The translations under genes were made by a program, and so were the position numbers. The notes under the pieces were generated by a model. That model saw only the letters and a list, made by a program, of their open reading frames with translations. It ran no database searches and was not told the origin of the DNA. This document shows, piece by piece, positions 12,085 to 19,320 of a stretch of DNA of 19,320 bases. The stretch is from NCBI GenBank assembly GCA_023460055.1, contig JAEWRJ010000080.1:1-19320 (forward strand), given 5' to 3'. Numbering within the stretch: the first letter of the stretch is position 1; each line of letters opens with the position of its first letter. Source of the DNA: Bacillota bacterium. Its GTDB lineage: Bacteria > Bacillota > Clostridia > Christensenellales > Aristaeellaceae.

Positions 12085-13470
12085 TTATCTGCCTCCTATG
12101 GTTACACGGCACTTGAGGGCGGGACCGCCCATGCCCACGGGCATCGGCTGCTTTTTGCCGCAAAATCCGCTGGACGACCAGTTCAGGTCATCGGATACCA
12201 TGTCCACCGACTTGAGCATGTCAAAAGCTACGCCGGAGATGGTGGTGTCGAGGATCGCGCGGCCCAGCTTGCCCTTTTTGATCTCATAGCCCATCGTGAT
12301 ACCGAACATGAACTCGCCCGTGCTGTCCGCCTGGCCGTTGCCGGTCTTGAACAGGTAGTAGCCATCGTCCACGGAGGCGATCATGTCTTCGATCTTGTCC
12401 TTGCCGGGGTGGACCACGGTATTGCGCATGCGGATCAGCGGCTCGTCGCTGAACAGCCAGGCGCGGGCGCTGCCGGCGGGCCGGTGGCCGAAGTGCTGGG
12501 CGCTCTGGCGGTTGTGCATGTAGCCAACCAGCAGGCCATCCTTGATCAGCGGGGCATCCTCTGCCTTCACGCCTTCATCATCCACATAGACGGGCAGAGG
12601 GGCAGTCTGGCCAAAGGCAGTATGGGCAAAGTCTGTCATCGTGACCAGTTCGCTTGCCACCCGCTTGCCAAGCATTGGGCCGGCGACAGAGCCGCCCAGC
12701 ACCAAGTCCGCTTCGACCGTGTGGCCGACGGCCTCGTGAGCCAGCATGCCGGACAGGTCGCCGCCCAGTATGACCGTCTTGCTGCCGGCATCGGCATGCA
12801 CGCCCTCTGCCTTGCGCATGACCAGGTCATAAAGCTTGTCCACACGCTCATGCATCAGGGCGGGGTCTGTAAAGTGGCTGTCAAAGCCTCCCAAACCGCC
12901 GATGGATTCAAAGATCTCAACCGGTGCGCCGTCCTTGCCCTTGGCGGTCAAGAAGATGTAGACATAGCTGCGCGGCTGCAGGCTGTGGCTGGAATAGCCG
13001 TCTGAGGTGAGCAGCAGTTTTTCCATGCTGTCGTGATAGGCGACCAGCGTGCGGCTCTCAAGGGCGGGGTACTTGGCGCTCAGGTAGCTGTCCAGCCCCT
13101 GCAGGTAATCGATGTAGCTTTTCTGAGGCAGGTCCGGGTATTCAGGCAGGTGCCGCTCGCTGCCCCTGAGAATTTCGGGCAGGCTGCCTGTGCCCCGCCC
13201 CGCGTGACGAGACAGCAGCTCGGCGTTTTCGGTGGCATTTTCCAGAACGCGCTTGGCTGCGCCGGCGCTGAGGTCGGCGGCGGAGGCGAAGCCATAGACG
13301 CCGTCGCGGTACGCGCGTGCGCCAATGCCGCCGACATCCGTGCGCTGGTTGTTGGTCAGGCTGCCGGAAATCAAAGTGACCCTGCGGGTCAGGTTGCGCT
13401 GCGCGCGCAGCTCGGTTGAAGAGCCGGGCGCAAAGCTGTCCTTATATTGGCTGACAATGTCTTGTAGCAA
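12085..13470 (-). CDS. tldD: TldD metalloprotease subunit
   Basis: A 461-residue protein of the TldD family. The zinc-binding motif HEAVGHTVEAD starts at residue 245 (His245, His250), and a late cysteine in SSGFCGKKQPMP (Cys437) is the usual additional zinc ligand. Other family features include GLGGFDSHF, VYVDDEGVKAEDAPLIKDGLLVGYMHNRQSA and the GITMGYEIKKGKLGRA stretch. With TldE it forms a barrel-shaped peptidase acting on unfolded polypeptides. The start is TTG at 13470, supported by AGGAGG with 8 bases spacing; there is no suitable ATG near the family's usual N-terminus. Length is normal. The gene begins a two-gene operon with its own promoter and a terminator after pmbA. Confidence 0.93.
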   Translation of the reverse strand: MLQDIVSQYKDSFAPGSSTELRAQRNLTRRVTLISGSLTNNQRTDVGGIGARAYRDGVYGFASAADLSAGAAKRVLENATENAELLSRHAGRGTGSLPEILRGSERHLPEYPDLPQKSYIDYLQGLDSYLSAKYPALESRTLVAYHDSMEKLLLTSDGYSSHSLQPRSYVYIFLTAKGKDGAPVEIFESIGGLGGFDSHFTDPALMHERVDKLYDLVMRKAEGVHADAGSKTVILGGDLSGMLAHEAVGHTVEADLVLGGSVAGPMLGKRVASELVTMTDFAHTAFGQTAPLPVYVDDEGVKAEDAPLIKDGLLVGYMHNRQSAQHFGHRPAGSARAWLFSDEPLIRMRNTVVHPGKDKIEDMIASVDDGYYLFKTGNGQADSTGEFMFGITMGYEIKKGKLGRAILDTTISGVAFDMLKSVDMVSDDLNWSSSGFCGKKQPMPVGMGGPALKCRVTIGGR

Positions 13471-13500
13471 TGAAAGTTCCTCCTTGTTGAAGCTTTGTTC

Positions 13501-13529
13501 AGTGTAGCAGAGCGGGAAAGGGGCGTCAA
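13501..13529 (-). promoter_or_regulatory. Promoter of tldD-pmbA
   Basis: On the minus strand TTGACG (13529-13524), 17 bases, TACACT (13506-13501), the -10 preceded by TGC as an extended element. Predicted start is near 13494, about 24 bases before the TTG start codon. A second TATAAT on the same strand at 13597-13592 lacks a good -35. Confidence 0.72.
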
Positions 13530-13535
13530 ATAGAG

Positions 13536-13581
13536 ATCATGCCAATATAGGCCTGGGCTATTCAATATATCCTGGCATGAT
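13536..13581. promoter_or_regulatory. Inverted repeat upstream of the tldD promoter
   Basis: ATCATGCCA (13536-13544) and TGGCATGAT (13573-13581) are perfect 9-bp arms separated by 28 bases that contain a smaller imperfect palindrome around 13547-13561. It sits 6 bases upstream of the -35 and just downstream of an isolated TATAAT on the same strand. It may be a regulator site or, less likely, part of lacI termination. The rest of 13485-13715 holds no gene. Confidence 0.45.
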
Positions 13582-13715
13582 TGGCCTGGTGATTATATAG
13601 TGTATGAAAATCTCCCGTTCGTGTTTTCGGAACAGTAAAACGCTAAACGCTGCCCGGCGGGTTTGAAAATTTATCAGTATTTTTTGCGTTATTATAAGGA
13701 CGCGTGTGCTTCTGC

Positions 13716-14720
13716 CTATCTTGCCTGTCTGCGCAGATCGGCCACGCTGCCGCGGACGATCAGATCCACGTCCAGCACAATACGCTCGGAGGGATGGCCC
13801 GGATGGCTGATGTGTTTTTTGAGCGTGTCCACGGTATAGCGCGCCTTTGCTTCAATATCCTGCTTGATGGTGGTGAGGGCGGGGGTCATGAACCGGGACA
13901 GGGGCAGGTCGTCATAGCCGATGATCGAGCAATCCTCCGGCACGCGCAGCCCCTGCTCGCGCAGGCGTAGGGTCAGCTCGATGGCCTTCAGGTCGGAGGT
14001 GACAAACAGGGCGCTGGGCACTTTGCCTGACTTGAAGTGCGTGGCCGGCGGCATGCGCTCCAGATCCGGATGAAAGATCCGGTCCTCCGTCAGTTTCACG
14101 CCCGCTTCTTCCAGTACGGAGGCAAAGCCCAGAAAGCGCTGGCGGTCAACACCGTTGCTGTGAACATCGCTGCCGCAGAAGCCGACGTTGCGGTGGCCCA
14201 TCTCCAATAAATGCCGCGCGGCAAGCTGCCCTCCCTTGTAATCATCAATGCCGATGTTGGTGACCTGGCGCAGGGTGCTGTAGGAATCGTTAAATACCAG
14301 GGGGATCTTGTTTTCCTCACGGATCAGCTCCATCTCCTGGTCAAACATACCAAAGAAGATAGCGCCTTGGGCGTTCCAGGTGCGCAGACGGCGGGTCACA
14401 TCCCTGAAATCGAGCACTGTATAGATCATGGCGCTGAATCCCGCCTCCTGCAGGTACTGGGACATGTAGCCTACGATGGTGCCGTTATAAGGGTCCATCA
14501 GGCGGTTGCCCTCCCCCCGGATGATCAGCACGATGATGCCTGATGCTTTGGATGAAAGTCCGCGGGCCGACAGGTTGGGGACATAGCTGTATTTATTGAT
14601 GATTTGCTGTATTGTCTTGATGTTCTCTTGGGACACCTTTTCAAATTGCTTGTTTACCACCCTTGAGACAGTCATGACACTTACCCCCGCCTCCCGGGCA
14701 ATATCTTTCTGGGTAATCAT
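13716..14720 (-). CDS. LacI family transcriptional regulator of the adjacent sugar uptake genes
   Basis: A 334-residue repressor. The N-terminal LacI helix-turn-helix is ITQKDIAREAGVSVMTVSRVV (2-22), followed by the hinge helix region PNLSARGLSSKA, then a periplasmic-binding-protein-like effector domain (SGIIVLII, FFGMFDQEMELI, VTNIGIDDYKGGQLAARHLLEMGHRNVGF, SALFVTSDLKAIELTLRLREQG, SIIGYDDLPLSRFMTPALTTI). The effector is presumably a sugar brought in by the divergent ABC system. The ATG at 14720 has GGAGGAG 5 bases upstream. It is transcribed away from the permease genes, and palindromes of LacI type sit over both predicted transcription starts, so it probably represses the transporter operon and itself. 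No clear terminator follows it. Confidence 0.93.
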   Translation of the reverse strand: MITQKDIAREAGVSVMTVSRVVNKQFEKVSQENIKTIQQIINKYSYVPNLSARGLSSKASGIIVLIIRGEGNRLMDPYNGTIVGYMSQYLQEAGFSAMIYTVLDFRDVTRRLRTWNAQGAIFFGMFDQEMELIREENKIPLVFNDSYSTLRQVTNIGIDDYKGGQLAARHLLEMGHRNVGFCGSDVHSNGVDRQRFLGFASVLEEAGVKLTEDRIFHPDLERMPPATHFKSGKVPSALFVTSDLKAIELTLRLREQGLRVPEDCSIIGYDDLPLSRFMTPALTTIKQDIEAKARYTVDTLKKHISHPGHPSERIVLDVDLIVRGSVADLRRQAR

Positions 14721-14747
14721 GAGGCTCCTCCTTGTGGCATGTATTCC

Positions 14748-14765
14748 TTTGTTAACGTTAACAAA
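14748..14765. promoter_or_regulatory. LacI-type operator O1, over the lacI start
   Basis: TTTGTTAACGTTAACAAA is a perfect 18-bp palindrome with the central CG common to LacI-family sites. It covers the predicted transcription start of the lacI gene (near 14757) and touches its -10, which implies autoregulation. Confidence 0.85.
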
Positions 14766-14793
14766 TATAACATGAGAATAATAGAAAAAACAA
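14764..14793 (-). promoter_or_regulatory. Promoter of the LacI-type regulator
   Basis: On the minus strand TTGTTT (14793-14788), 18 bases, TATATT (14769-14764), the -10 preceded by TGT as an extended element. The region is very AT-rich, so alternatives one base away are possible. Confidence 0.55.
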
Positions 14794-14853
14794 GCGGTAT
14801 TCCCTTCATATATACAAATAATACAGAGAGAATAATAAAATCGGGAAAAAGGA

Positions 14854-14882
14854 TTGACTATCTGGCGGATATATGATACATA
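14854..14882 (+). promoter_or_regulatory. Promoter of the sugar ABC transporter operon
   Basis: TTGACT (14854-14859), 17 bases, TACATA (14877-14882), the -10 preceded by TGA as an extended element. Predicted start is near 14889, exactly where operator O2 begins. Confidence 0.6.
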
Positions 14883-14888
14883 TATAAA

Positions 14889-14902
14889 TGTTAACGATAA
14901 CA
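14889..14902. promoter_or_regulatory. LacI-type operator O2, over the transporter operon start
   Basis: TGTTAACGATAACA is a 14-bp palindrome with one mismatched pair and shares the TGTTAACG half-site with O1. It covers the predicted transcription start of the permease operon. Centre-to-centre distance to O1 is 139 bases, a spacing that would allow looping. Confidence 0.8.
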
Positions 14903-14923
14903 GTGGTGAAGGAGCTTGTCACG

Positions 14924-15874
14924 ATGACTAAAAGCCCACTGACGGCTGCCGCCCGGCCAAGGCCGCGGATCACCCGGCGCAATATAAAAAAGAACGCGGG
15001 CCTGTATCTCCTTCTTGCTCCCGCCGTCATCCTGCTCGTCATTTTCGCCTACAAGCCCATGTACGGCGTGATCATCGCGTTTAAAAACTACCGGAACTCC
15101 ACCGGGATACTGGGCAGCCCCTGGCTTGATCCCTGGTACGCGAACTTTACAAAGTTTTTCAATTCCTTTCAATTTGAAGCCACGGTGTTTAACACGCTTC
15201 GCCTGAGCTTCTACAGCCTTCTGGCGGGTTTTCCCCTGCCGATCATGCTGGCGATGGCGGTGAATCAGATGGACGCCAAGCGCTTTCGCAGGCTGTTTCA
15301 GACCGTTACCTATCTGCCGCACTTTATCTCAACCGTTGTCATGGTGGGGCTGATCCTGATCATGTTGTCTCCGGGCTCAGGCCTGATCGGGCAGGTATAC
15401 GGGCTTTTCGGCTCAAAGGCACCCAATCTGATGGGCTCGTCAGGCGCGTTTCCCCATATCTATGTATGGACGGACATCTGGCAGCACGCGGGGTGGGATA
15501 GCATCATTTATCTGGCAGCGCTCTCCGCGATCGACCCAACCCTGTATGAAGCGGCTACGGTGGACGGGGCAAGCCGCCTGCAGAGGATCGTGCGTATCGA
15601 TCTGCCGCTGATCCTGCCTACCGCCTGCATCCTGCTGGTGCTCAGGGCCGGGAATATAATGAACGTCGGCTTTGAAAAAGTATATCTGATGCAAAACAAT
15701 CTAAACGCCGCGACCAGTGAGATCATATCCACCTATACCTATAAGATCGGGATCATCAGCGCCCAGTACAGCTATTCCACGGCCATTAACCTGTTTAATA
15801 CCCTGATCAACCTGACACTGCTGATGATGGTCAACTATACGACCAAGCGGCTGAACGGTTCAGGCCTGTTTTAA
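14924..15874 (+). CDS. Carbohydrate ABC transporter permease, LplB/UgpA-like (CUT1)
   Basis: A 316-residue integral membrane protein with about six membrane segments; the first is GLYLLLAPAVILLVIFAY (26-43), followed by the PMYGVIIAFKNY motif typical of LplB-type permeases from Firmicutes. The cytoplasmic EAA loop that contacts the ATPase is at about 206-231 (TLYEAATVDGASRLQRI ... LPLI). It forms the translocation pore with the second permease. The start at 14924 has GGAG 9 bases upstream; an in-frame ATG at 14888 lies inside operator O2 at the predicted transcription start and is rejected. The N-terminus is basic (RPRPRITRRNIKKN), consistent with the positive-inside rule. First gene of the operon; substrate probably an oligosaccharide or glycoside. 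Confidence 0.92.
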   Translation: MTKSPLTAAARPRPRITRRNIKKNAGLYLLLAPAVILLVIFAYKPMYGVIIAFKNYRNSTGILGSPWLDPWYANFTKFFNSFQFEATVFNTLRLSFYSLLAGFPLPIMLAMAVNQMDAKRFRRLFQTVTYLPHFISTVVMVGLILIMLSPGSGLIGQVYGLFGSKAPNLMGSSGAFPHIYVWTDIWQHAGWDSIIYLAALSAIDPTLYEAATVDGASRLQRIVRIDLPLILPTACILLVLRAGNIMNVGFEKVYLMQNNLNAATSEIISTYTYKIGIISAQYSYSTAINLFNTLINLTLLMMVNYTTKRLNGSGLF

Positions 15875-15889
15875 GAAAGGAGGGGTCTC

Positions 15890-16807
15890 ATGGCGAACGG
15901 AGCCGGCGCGGCATCCTCCCGGCAGCGTATCCGCAGCGGCGGTGCTGACCGCATGTTCAGCGCGATCATCTATATCTTCGCGGCGCTGGCGCTGCTGGTC
16001 ATCCTCTATCCTTTGTACTTCATCATCATCGCTTCTTTCAGCGACCCTTCCGCGGTCAGCACAGGCCAGGTATGGCTGAAGCCAGCGGGCTTCACGCTGG
16101 ATGGGTACACTGCCCTCCTTGAGCATGACAAGCTGTGGCTGGGTTACCGCAATACGCTGGTCTACACGCTGCTTGGCACTGCCTTCGGCTTGTTTGTGAA
16201 CATTGCCGCTGCGTATCCCCTCTCCCGCAAGGATCTGGCGTTTCGCACACCGCTGATGATACTGTTCGTCATCCCCATGTTCTTTTCGGGCGGCCTGATC
16301 CCCACCTTTTTAACGGTGAAGGAGTTTGGGCTGTACAACAACTTCTGGGTCATGATCATCCCCTTCGCGGTATCCAGCTATAACGTGATAGTGGCACGCA
16401 CTTTCTTTGAAAGCAATGTTCCGGGTGATCTGTGGGATGCGGCCCAGATAGACGGATGCGGCAACCTGCGCTTCTTCTTTGTCATCGTGCTGCCCCTGTC
16501 CAAGGCGATCCTTTCGGTGCTGGCCTTGTGGATCGCGGTGGGGCACTGGAACTCCTATTTCAACTCCCTGATCTATCTGAGGGATGAAAACCTGATGCCT
16601 TTGCAGATCGTGCTGCGCAATATCCTGGTGACCAATCAGATGCAATCCGCCATGGGAACCGGCGAGCATGTGCAGATAGCGCTGCGCAAGGCGGCCCTGG
16701 TCCGCTACAGCTCTATCATCGTATCGACGATCCCCATCATGTGCTTTTACCCCTTTGTGCAAAAGTACTTCAACCAAGGGGTCATGATCGGCGCTGTGAA
16801 GGGATAA
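15890..16807 (+). CDS. Carbohydrate ABC transporter permease, LplC/YtcP-like (CUT1)
   Basis: A 305-residue membrane protein and the second half of the permease pair. The first membrane segment is IIYIFAALALLVILYPLYFIII (about 26-47), followed by ASFSDPSAVSTGQVWLKP, typical of YtcP/LplC. The EAA loop is at about 181-212 (LWDAAQIDGCGNLRFFFVIV, LPLS). Ends with KYFNQGVMIGAVKG, a C-terminal signature common in this subfamily. It begins 15 bases after the first permease with AAAGGAGG upstream, so it is co-transcribed and co-translated. No ATPase gene is present; CUT1 systems of Firmicutes often use a shared ATPase of the MsmX type encoded elsewhere. Confidence 0.92.
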   Translation: MANGAGAASSRQRIRSGGADRMFSAIIYIFAALALLVILYPLYFIIIASFSDPSAVSTGQVWLKPAGFTLDGYTALLEHDKLWLGYRNTLVYTLLGTAFGLFVNIAAAYPLSRKDLAFRTPLMILFVIPMFFSGGLIPTFLTVKEFGLYNNFWVMIIPFAVSSYNVIVARTFFESNVPGDLWDAAQIDGCGNLRFFFVIVLPLSKAILSVLALWIAVGHWNSYFNSLIYLRDENLMPLQIVLRNILVTNQMQSAMGTGEHVQIALRKAALVRYSSIIVSTIPIMCFYPFVQKYFNQGVMIGAVKG

Positions 16808-16818
16808 ACATGAAAATG

Positions 16819-16835
16819 CGCGGCAAATGTCCGCG
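16819..16835 (+). other. Small intergenic hairpin before the solute-binding protein gene
   Basis: CGCGG (16819-16823) and CCGCG (16831-16835) form a 5-bp stem with a 7-base loop between the permease stop and the ribosome site of the binding protein. It might help set differential mRNA levels; the stem is short and the case weak. Confidence 0.3.
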
Positions 16836-16860
16836 TAAAAATAAAGGAGTGGCTTGTTCT

Positions 16861-18402
16861 ATGAAAAAACTACGGAGCCTGGTAAGCATTCTCTTGCTGC
16901 TGACGATGCTGGCGACCTCCGCCGCGGCGCTGGGTGAAGGAGCACTCAGCCCGGAGCCTGTGGAATTCACCGTGCTGACCATGCGCTGGGGCGACATGGG
17001 GGACAGCTTCACAAAGAATCAGTGGCAGATCGACCTGGAAGCCCGAACCAACGTGAAGATCAACTGGCAGACCGTTTCCAACACCGACTGGGAAGAGCAG
17101 AAGAACATTCTGCTGGCTGGCGGCGAACTGCCTGATATCGTATTCGGCAGCGGCACCTTCAGCGATGTGGACATCATGAACAACCTGGAGTACTTCCTGC
17201 CCCTGGAGGACCTGATCGCCGAGAATATGCCCAATTATCAGGCGGCTCTGGCCAGCTATCCCGATATGAAGACCCTGACGACCTATCCTGACGGCCACAT
17301 CTACACGCTGGCCAAGAACCTGCCCGCCCGGCCCATCACCTGCAATCAACCCATCATCAATAAGACCTGGCTTGATAACCTTGGCCTCGCGGTGCCAACG
17401 ACGCTGGATGAGCTGACCGCTGTCCTCACTGCCTTCAAGGAGCAGGATGCCAACGGCAACGGCGACCCGAATGACGAGTTCCCGATCTCCTTTGACAAGG
17501 ACTATCATGCCGATTTCCTCAACCCCTTCCAGATCTCCGACTACAGGGGAAACGGCATCACCAATATCGACGGCCAGTTTGTGTATTATCCCGTAACGGA
17601 AAACTACAAGGCCGGCATCAAGTGGCTGCATGAGCTGTATACAGCGGGCATCATTGATCAGGAATCCTTTACGCAGGATGAGCAGATGCGCCGCGGCAAG
17701 ATGCAAAACAACGACGCTCCCCTGGTGGGCATGTACTACTCCTGGAGCCATGACGCGGAGTTTGGCAAGTGGAGCGATCAGTATATTGCCATCGCCCCCA
17801 TCGCCGGCCCTGACGGCAAGGCCTACGCTTACGGCGATCTCAATGGCGTGAACAGCCTGCAGCGCAACGAAGTTTCCATTACCACTGCCTGCAAGGATCC
17901 CGCCCTGGCTCTGCGCTGGGTGGATGAATTCTACAACAGCGAAGCGAGTATCCAGAACTTCTGGGGTGCCATCGGCACCGTGATCACCAAGAATGCGGAC
18001 GGAACTTACGTGCTCAATGATCCGCCGGCGGGCACCAGCGCGGATGCCTGGTACTGGGACCAGAGCCTGCGCGATTTCGGACCCAAGTATGTCGAGCCCG
18101 GTTTCAGCGACAAGCTCATACTCAACCCCGCGGCCGGCGACGGCCTGAAGCTGGTCACCTCCAAGCTGGGCGAGGAGTTTGTGATCGAGCCCTTCCCGGA
18201 TGTCATCCACACCGAGGAAGAAACCAGTGAGATTTCTTCCCTGTACAAGGATATCAGCGATTATGCCAAGCAAACGCGGGCCAAGTGGATCACCGCGGGC
18301 GGCATTGACGAGGAATGGGATGCCTATATCGACCAGATGAAGCGCATGGGCAGCGACCGTTACCTGGAAATCAAGCTGACGGCCCTGGAGCGGATGAAAT
18401 AA
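16861..18402 (+). CDS. Extracellular carbohydrate-binding protein of the ABC importer
   Basis: A 513-residue family-1-type solute-binding protein of the LplA kind. The signal peptide is MKKLRSLVSILLLLTMLATS, with likely cleavage near SAAA-LG. The mature part shows the usual features: VEFTVLTMRWGD at the start, LEARTNVKINWQTVSNTDWEEQKNILLAGGELPDIVFG, DLIAENMPNYQAALASYPDMK, and an EF-like acidic stretch DANGNGDPNDEFPISFD typical of this family. It delivers substrate to the permeases on the outer face. No lipobox cysteine is present, which is unusual for a Gram-positive binding protein. The start at 16861 has AAAGGAG 11 bases upstream; an in-frame ATG at 16810 would add 17 residues before the signal peptide and overlaps a hairpin, so it is less likely. 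Third gene of the operon. Confidence 0.9.
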   Translation: MKKLRSLVSILLLLTMLATSAAALGEGALSPEPVEFTVLTMRWGDMGDSFTKNQWQIDLEARTNVKINWQTVSNTDWEEQKNILLAGGELPDIVFGSGTFSDVDIMNNLEYFLPLEDLIAENMPNYQAALASYPDMKTLTTYPDGHIYTLAKNLPARPITCNQPIINKTWLDNLGLAVPTTLDELTAVLTAFKEQDANGNGDPNDEFPISFDKDYHADFLNPFQISDYRGNGITNIDGQFVYYPVTENYKAGIKWLHELYTAGIIDQESFTQDEQMRRGKMQNNDAPLVGMYYSWSHDAEFGKWSDQYIAIAPIAGPDGKAYAYGDLNGVNSLQRNEVSITTACKDPALALRWVDEFYNSEASIQNFWGAIGTVITKNADGTYVLNDPPAGTSADAWYWDQSLRDFGPKYVEPGFSDKLILNPAAGDGLKLVTSKLGEEFVIEPFPDVIHTEEETSEISSLYKDISDYAKQTRAKWITAGGIDEEWDAYIDQMKRMGSDRYLEIKLTALERMK

Positions 18403-18423
18403 ACTTTGTAAAGCGAAACGACC

Positions 18424-18454
18424 GGGCAAGGGCTTAAGCCCTTGCCCGCCTTTT
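18424..18454 (+). terminator. Intercistronic terminator/attenuator after the binding protein gene
   Basis: Perfect 10-bp arms GGGCAAGGGC (18424-18433) and GCCCTTGCCC (18438-18447) with a TTAA loop, followed by GCCTTTT. It lies 21 bases after the stop and 31 bases before the next start codon. It probably lowers expression of the downstream oxidoreductase relative to the binding protein or protects the upstream mRNA from 3' decay. Confidence 0.75.
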
Positions 18455-18484
18455 GGAAAACCGGACGAAGAAGGAGAACAAACA

Positions 18485-19320
18485 ATGCCTGTGAAGAAAA
18501 TCGGGGTGATCGGTGTGGGCGCTATTGCCCGGTGGGCGCACATCCCCGGGATTTTGCGTAGCCCGGATCTTACGCTGTCAGCACTTTGCGATACCGATTC
18601 CGGGCGTCTTGAAGCCGCGGCCAGAGAGTACGGCATCCCGCCGGAGCAATGCTATTCAAGCGGAGAAGAACTGATCGCCAGATCAGGCGTGGATGCCGTG
18701 GATATCTGCACGCCCAATGATGTCCATGTTCCGCTGGCCCTTCAGGCCGCGTACGCGGGCCTTCCTTTCAGCGTGGAAAAGCCGCTGGCCCTGGAAACTG
18801 CTCAGGCGGAAAAACTGGCCAGGGAGACCAGGGAGCGCGGCTTAGCCAATATGGTCTGCTTTTCCTACCGCTTCAAGGCGGCGGCCCGCTATGCCAGGGC
18901 CCTGGTGCAAAGCGGGGAATTGGGGGAGCTGTATCATATCAACATGCGCTATTTTCAGGCGTGGGGGATGCCCGTCTGCCAAACGCCCCTGCTGTGGCGC
19001 TTTATCAGCGCGCGCACCGGATCGGGCGCACTGGGGGATCTGGGCAGCCATGGGCTGGATCTGGCGCGCTTTGTGACAGGCCGTGAATATGAGCGGCTGA
19101 TCAGCCACAACGGCACCTTTGTGCATGAGCGCGAGAAGACGGACGGGAGCGGAATGGGCCCGGTGGATGTGGATGATTTTTCAAACAGCATGGCTCAGAT
19201 GGAAGGAAACCTGCCCGCGGTATTTGAGATCACCCGCTTTGCCTACGGGCGCGGCAACTATCAGCGGATGGAGATCTATGGAAGCCGTGGCTCGCTGGTG
19301 TATGAGCTGGATGCCGAGCC
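18485..19320 (+). CDS. Gfo/Idh/MocA family oxidoreductase, N-terminal part, cut by window edge
   Basis: The first 278 residues of an NAD(P)-dependent sugar dehydrogenase-type protein. The Rossmann nucleotide-binding motif is KIGVIGVGAIARWAHIPG (5-22, GxGxxA at 10-15); CTPNDVHVPLALQA (75-88) and VEKPLA (97-102, Lys99 of the catalytic EKP motif) follow. The C-terminal alpha/beta domain has SGALGDLGSHGLDLARF (180-196), with His189 in the position of the usual catalytic histidine. AAGGAG lies 8 bases before the ATG. No stop is reached before 19320. As the fourth gene after the importer it probably oxidises or epimerises the imported sugar or a derivative; the substrate cannot be named. Confidence 0.92.
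   Translation, partial: MPVKKIGVIGVGAIARWAHIPGILRSPDLTLSALCDTDSGRLEAAAREYGIPPEQCYSSGEELIARSGVDAVDICTPNDVHVPLALQAAYAGLPFSVEKPLALETAQAEKLARETRERGLANMVCFSYRFKAAARYARALVQSGELGELYHINMRYFQAWGMPVCQTPLLWRFISARTGSGALGDLGSHGLDLARFVTGREYERLISHNGTFVHEREKTDGSGMGPVDVDDFSNSMAQMEGNLPAVFEITRFAYGRGNYQRMEIYGSRGSLVYELDAE

Noticed and set aside
11248..13005. Two long plus-strand frames opposite pmbA and tldD
   Set aside because: Both are antisense to genes with clear TldD/TldE motifs; the His/Ala/Gly/Val-rich translations are typical shadows.
10792..13470. A ribosomally made peptide (microcin-like) biosynthetic cluster around tldD-pmbA
   Set aside because: No precursor peptide, cyclodehydratase or exporter gene is adjacent; the pair alone is a common housekeeping peptidase.
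16810..16860. Upstream ATG at 16810 as start of the binding protein
   Set aside because: It would place 17 mostly charged residues before a normal signal peptide and has only a weak ribosome site; the ATG at 16861 gives a standard exported protein.
16870..18636. A 588-codon open frame on the minus strand opposite the binding protein gene
   Set aside because: It is antisense to a well-supported solute-binding protein, has no family-like motifs, no suitable ribosome site, and long antisense frames are expected in GC-rich genes with few TAA/TAG-complement codons.
1..19320. tRNA, rRNA or known riboswitch
   Set aside because: No cloverleaf, rRNA-like stretch or recognisable aptamer was found by eye in the intergenic regions.

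Overview
The window looks like a chromosomal stretch of a GC-rich, low-to-moderate-complexity Firmicute, most likely a member of the Clostridia. The evidence is the strong AGGAGG-type ribosome binding sites on nearly every gene, a DivIC-like septum protein, AddA rather than RecB, a parvulin foldase lipoprotein, a Gram-positive type LexA box, and a carbohydrate ABC importer of the LplB/YtcP type without its own ATPase gene. No rRNA, tRNA, CRISPR array or insertion sequence was seen.

Layout. (1) Bases 1-1753, minus strand: a tightly coupled operon divIC/ftsB-like - Ppx/GppA phosphatase - addA (addA runs off the left edge). (2) 1957-3923, plus: a small secreted protein of unknown function and a PrsA/SurA-like foldase lipoprotein with a long charged insertion, ended by a strong terminator. 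(3) 3980-6268, plus: a 3 x 23-bp tandem array, a near-consensus promoter, a LexA-box-like palindrome, then a two-gene unit (radical SAM protein with a helix-hairpin-helix tail plus its DUF4130/TIGR03915 partner) linked by family knowledge to DNA repair or modification. (4) 6306-8222, plus: two secreted envelope-type proteins, a phosphodiester glycosidase-like protein and a three-SH3b-domain protein. (5) 8273-10706, minus: an accessory island in which an AbiE type IV toxin-antitoxin pair (abiEi-abiEii, visibly AT-richer) lies between two diverged copies of an alkyltransferase-like (ATL) gene; a large imperfect inverted repeat directly follows the toxin stop codon. (6) 10792-13470, minus: the tldD-pmbA(tldE) metalloprotease pair. 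(7) 13716-19320: a LacI-type regulator divergent from a carbohydrate uptake unit (two permeases, solute-binding protein, Gfo/Idh/MocA oxidoreductase cut by the right edge), with two matching LacI-type operators placed over both predicted transcription starts.

How the parts work together. The sugar unit is a self-contained regulon: LacI binds both ends of the divergent intergenic region, the permeases and binding protein import an unidentified carbohydrate (energised presumably by a shared ATPase encoded elsewhere), and the oxidoreductase probably acts on it. DNA-damage functions recur: AddA, the probably SOS-controlled radical SAM pair, and two ATL proteins. The features most worth follow-up are the LexA box in front of the biochemically obscure radical SAM pair, the AbiE module between mosaic ATL copies with its adjoining structured element, the 23-bp tandem array, and the parvulin with an insertion.
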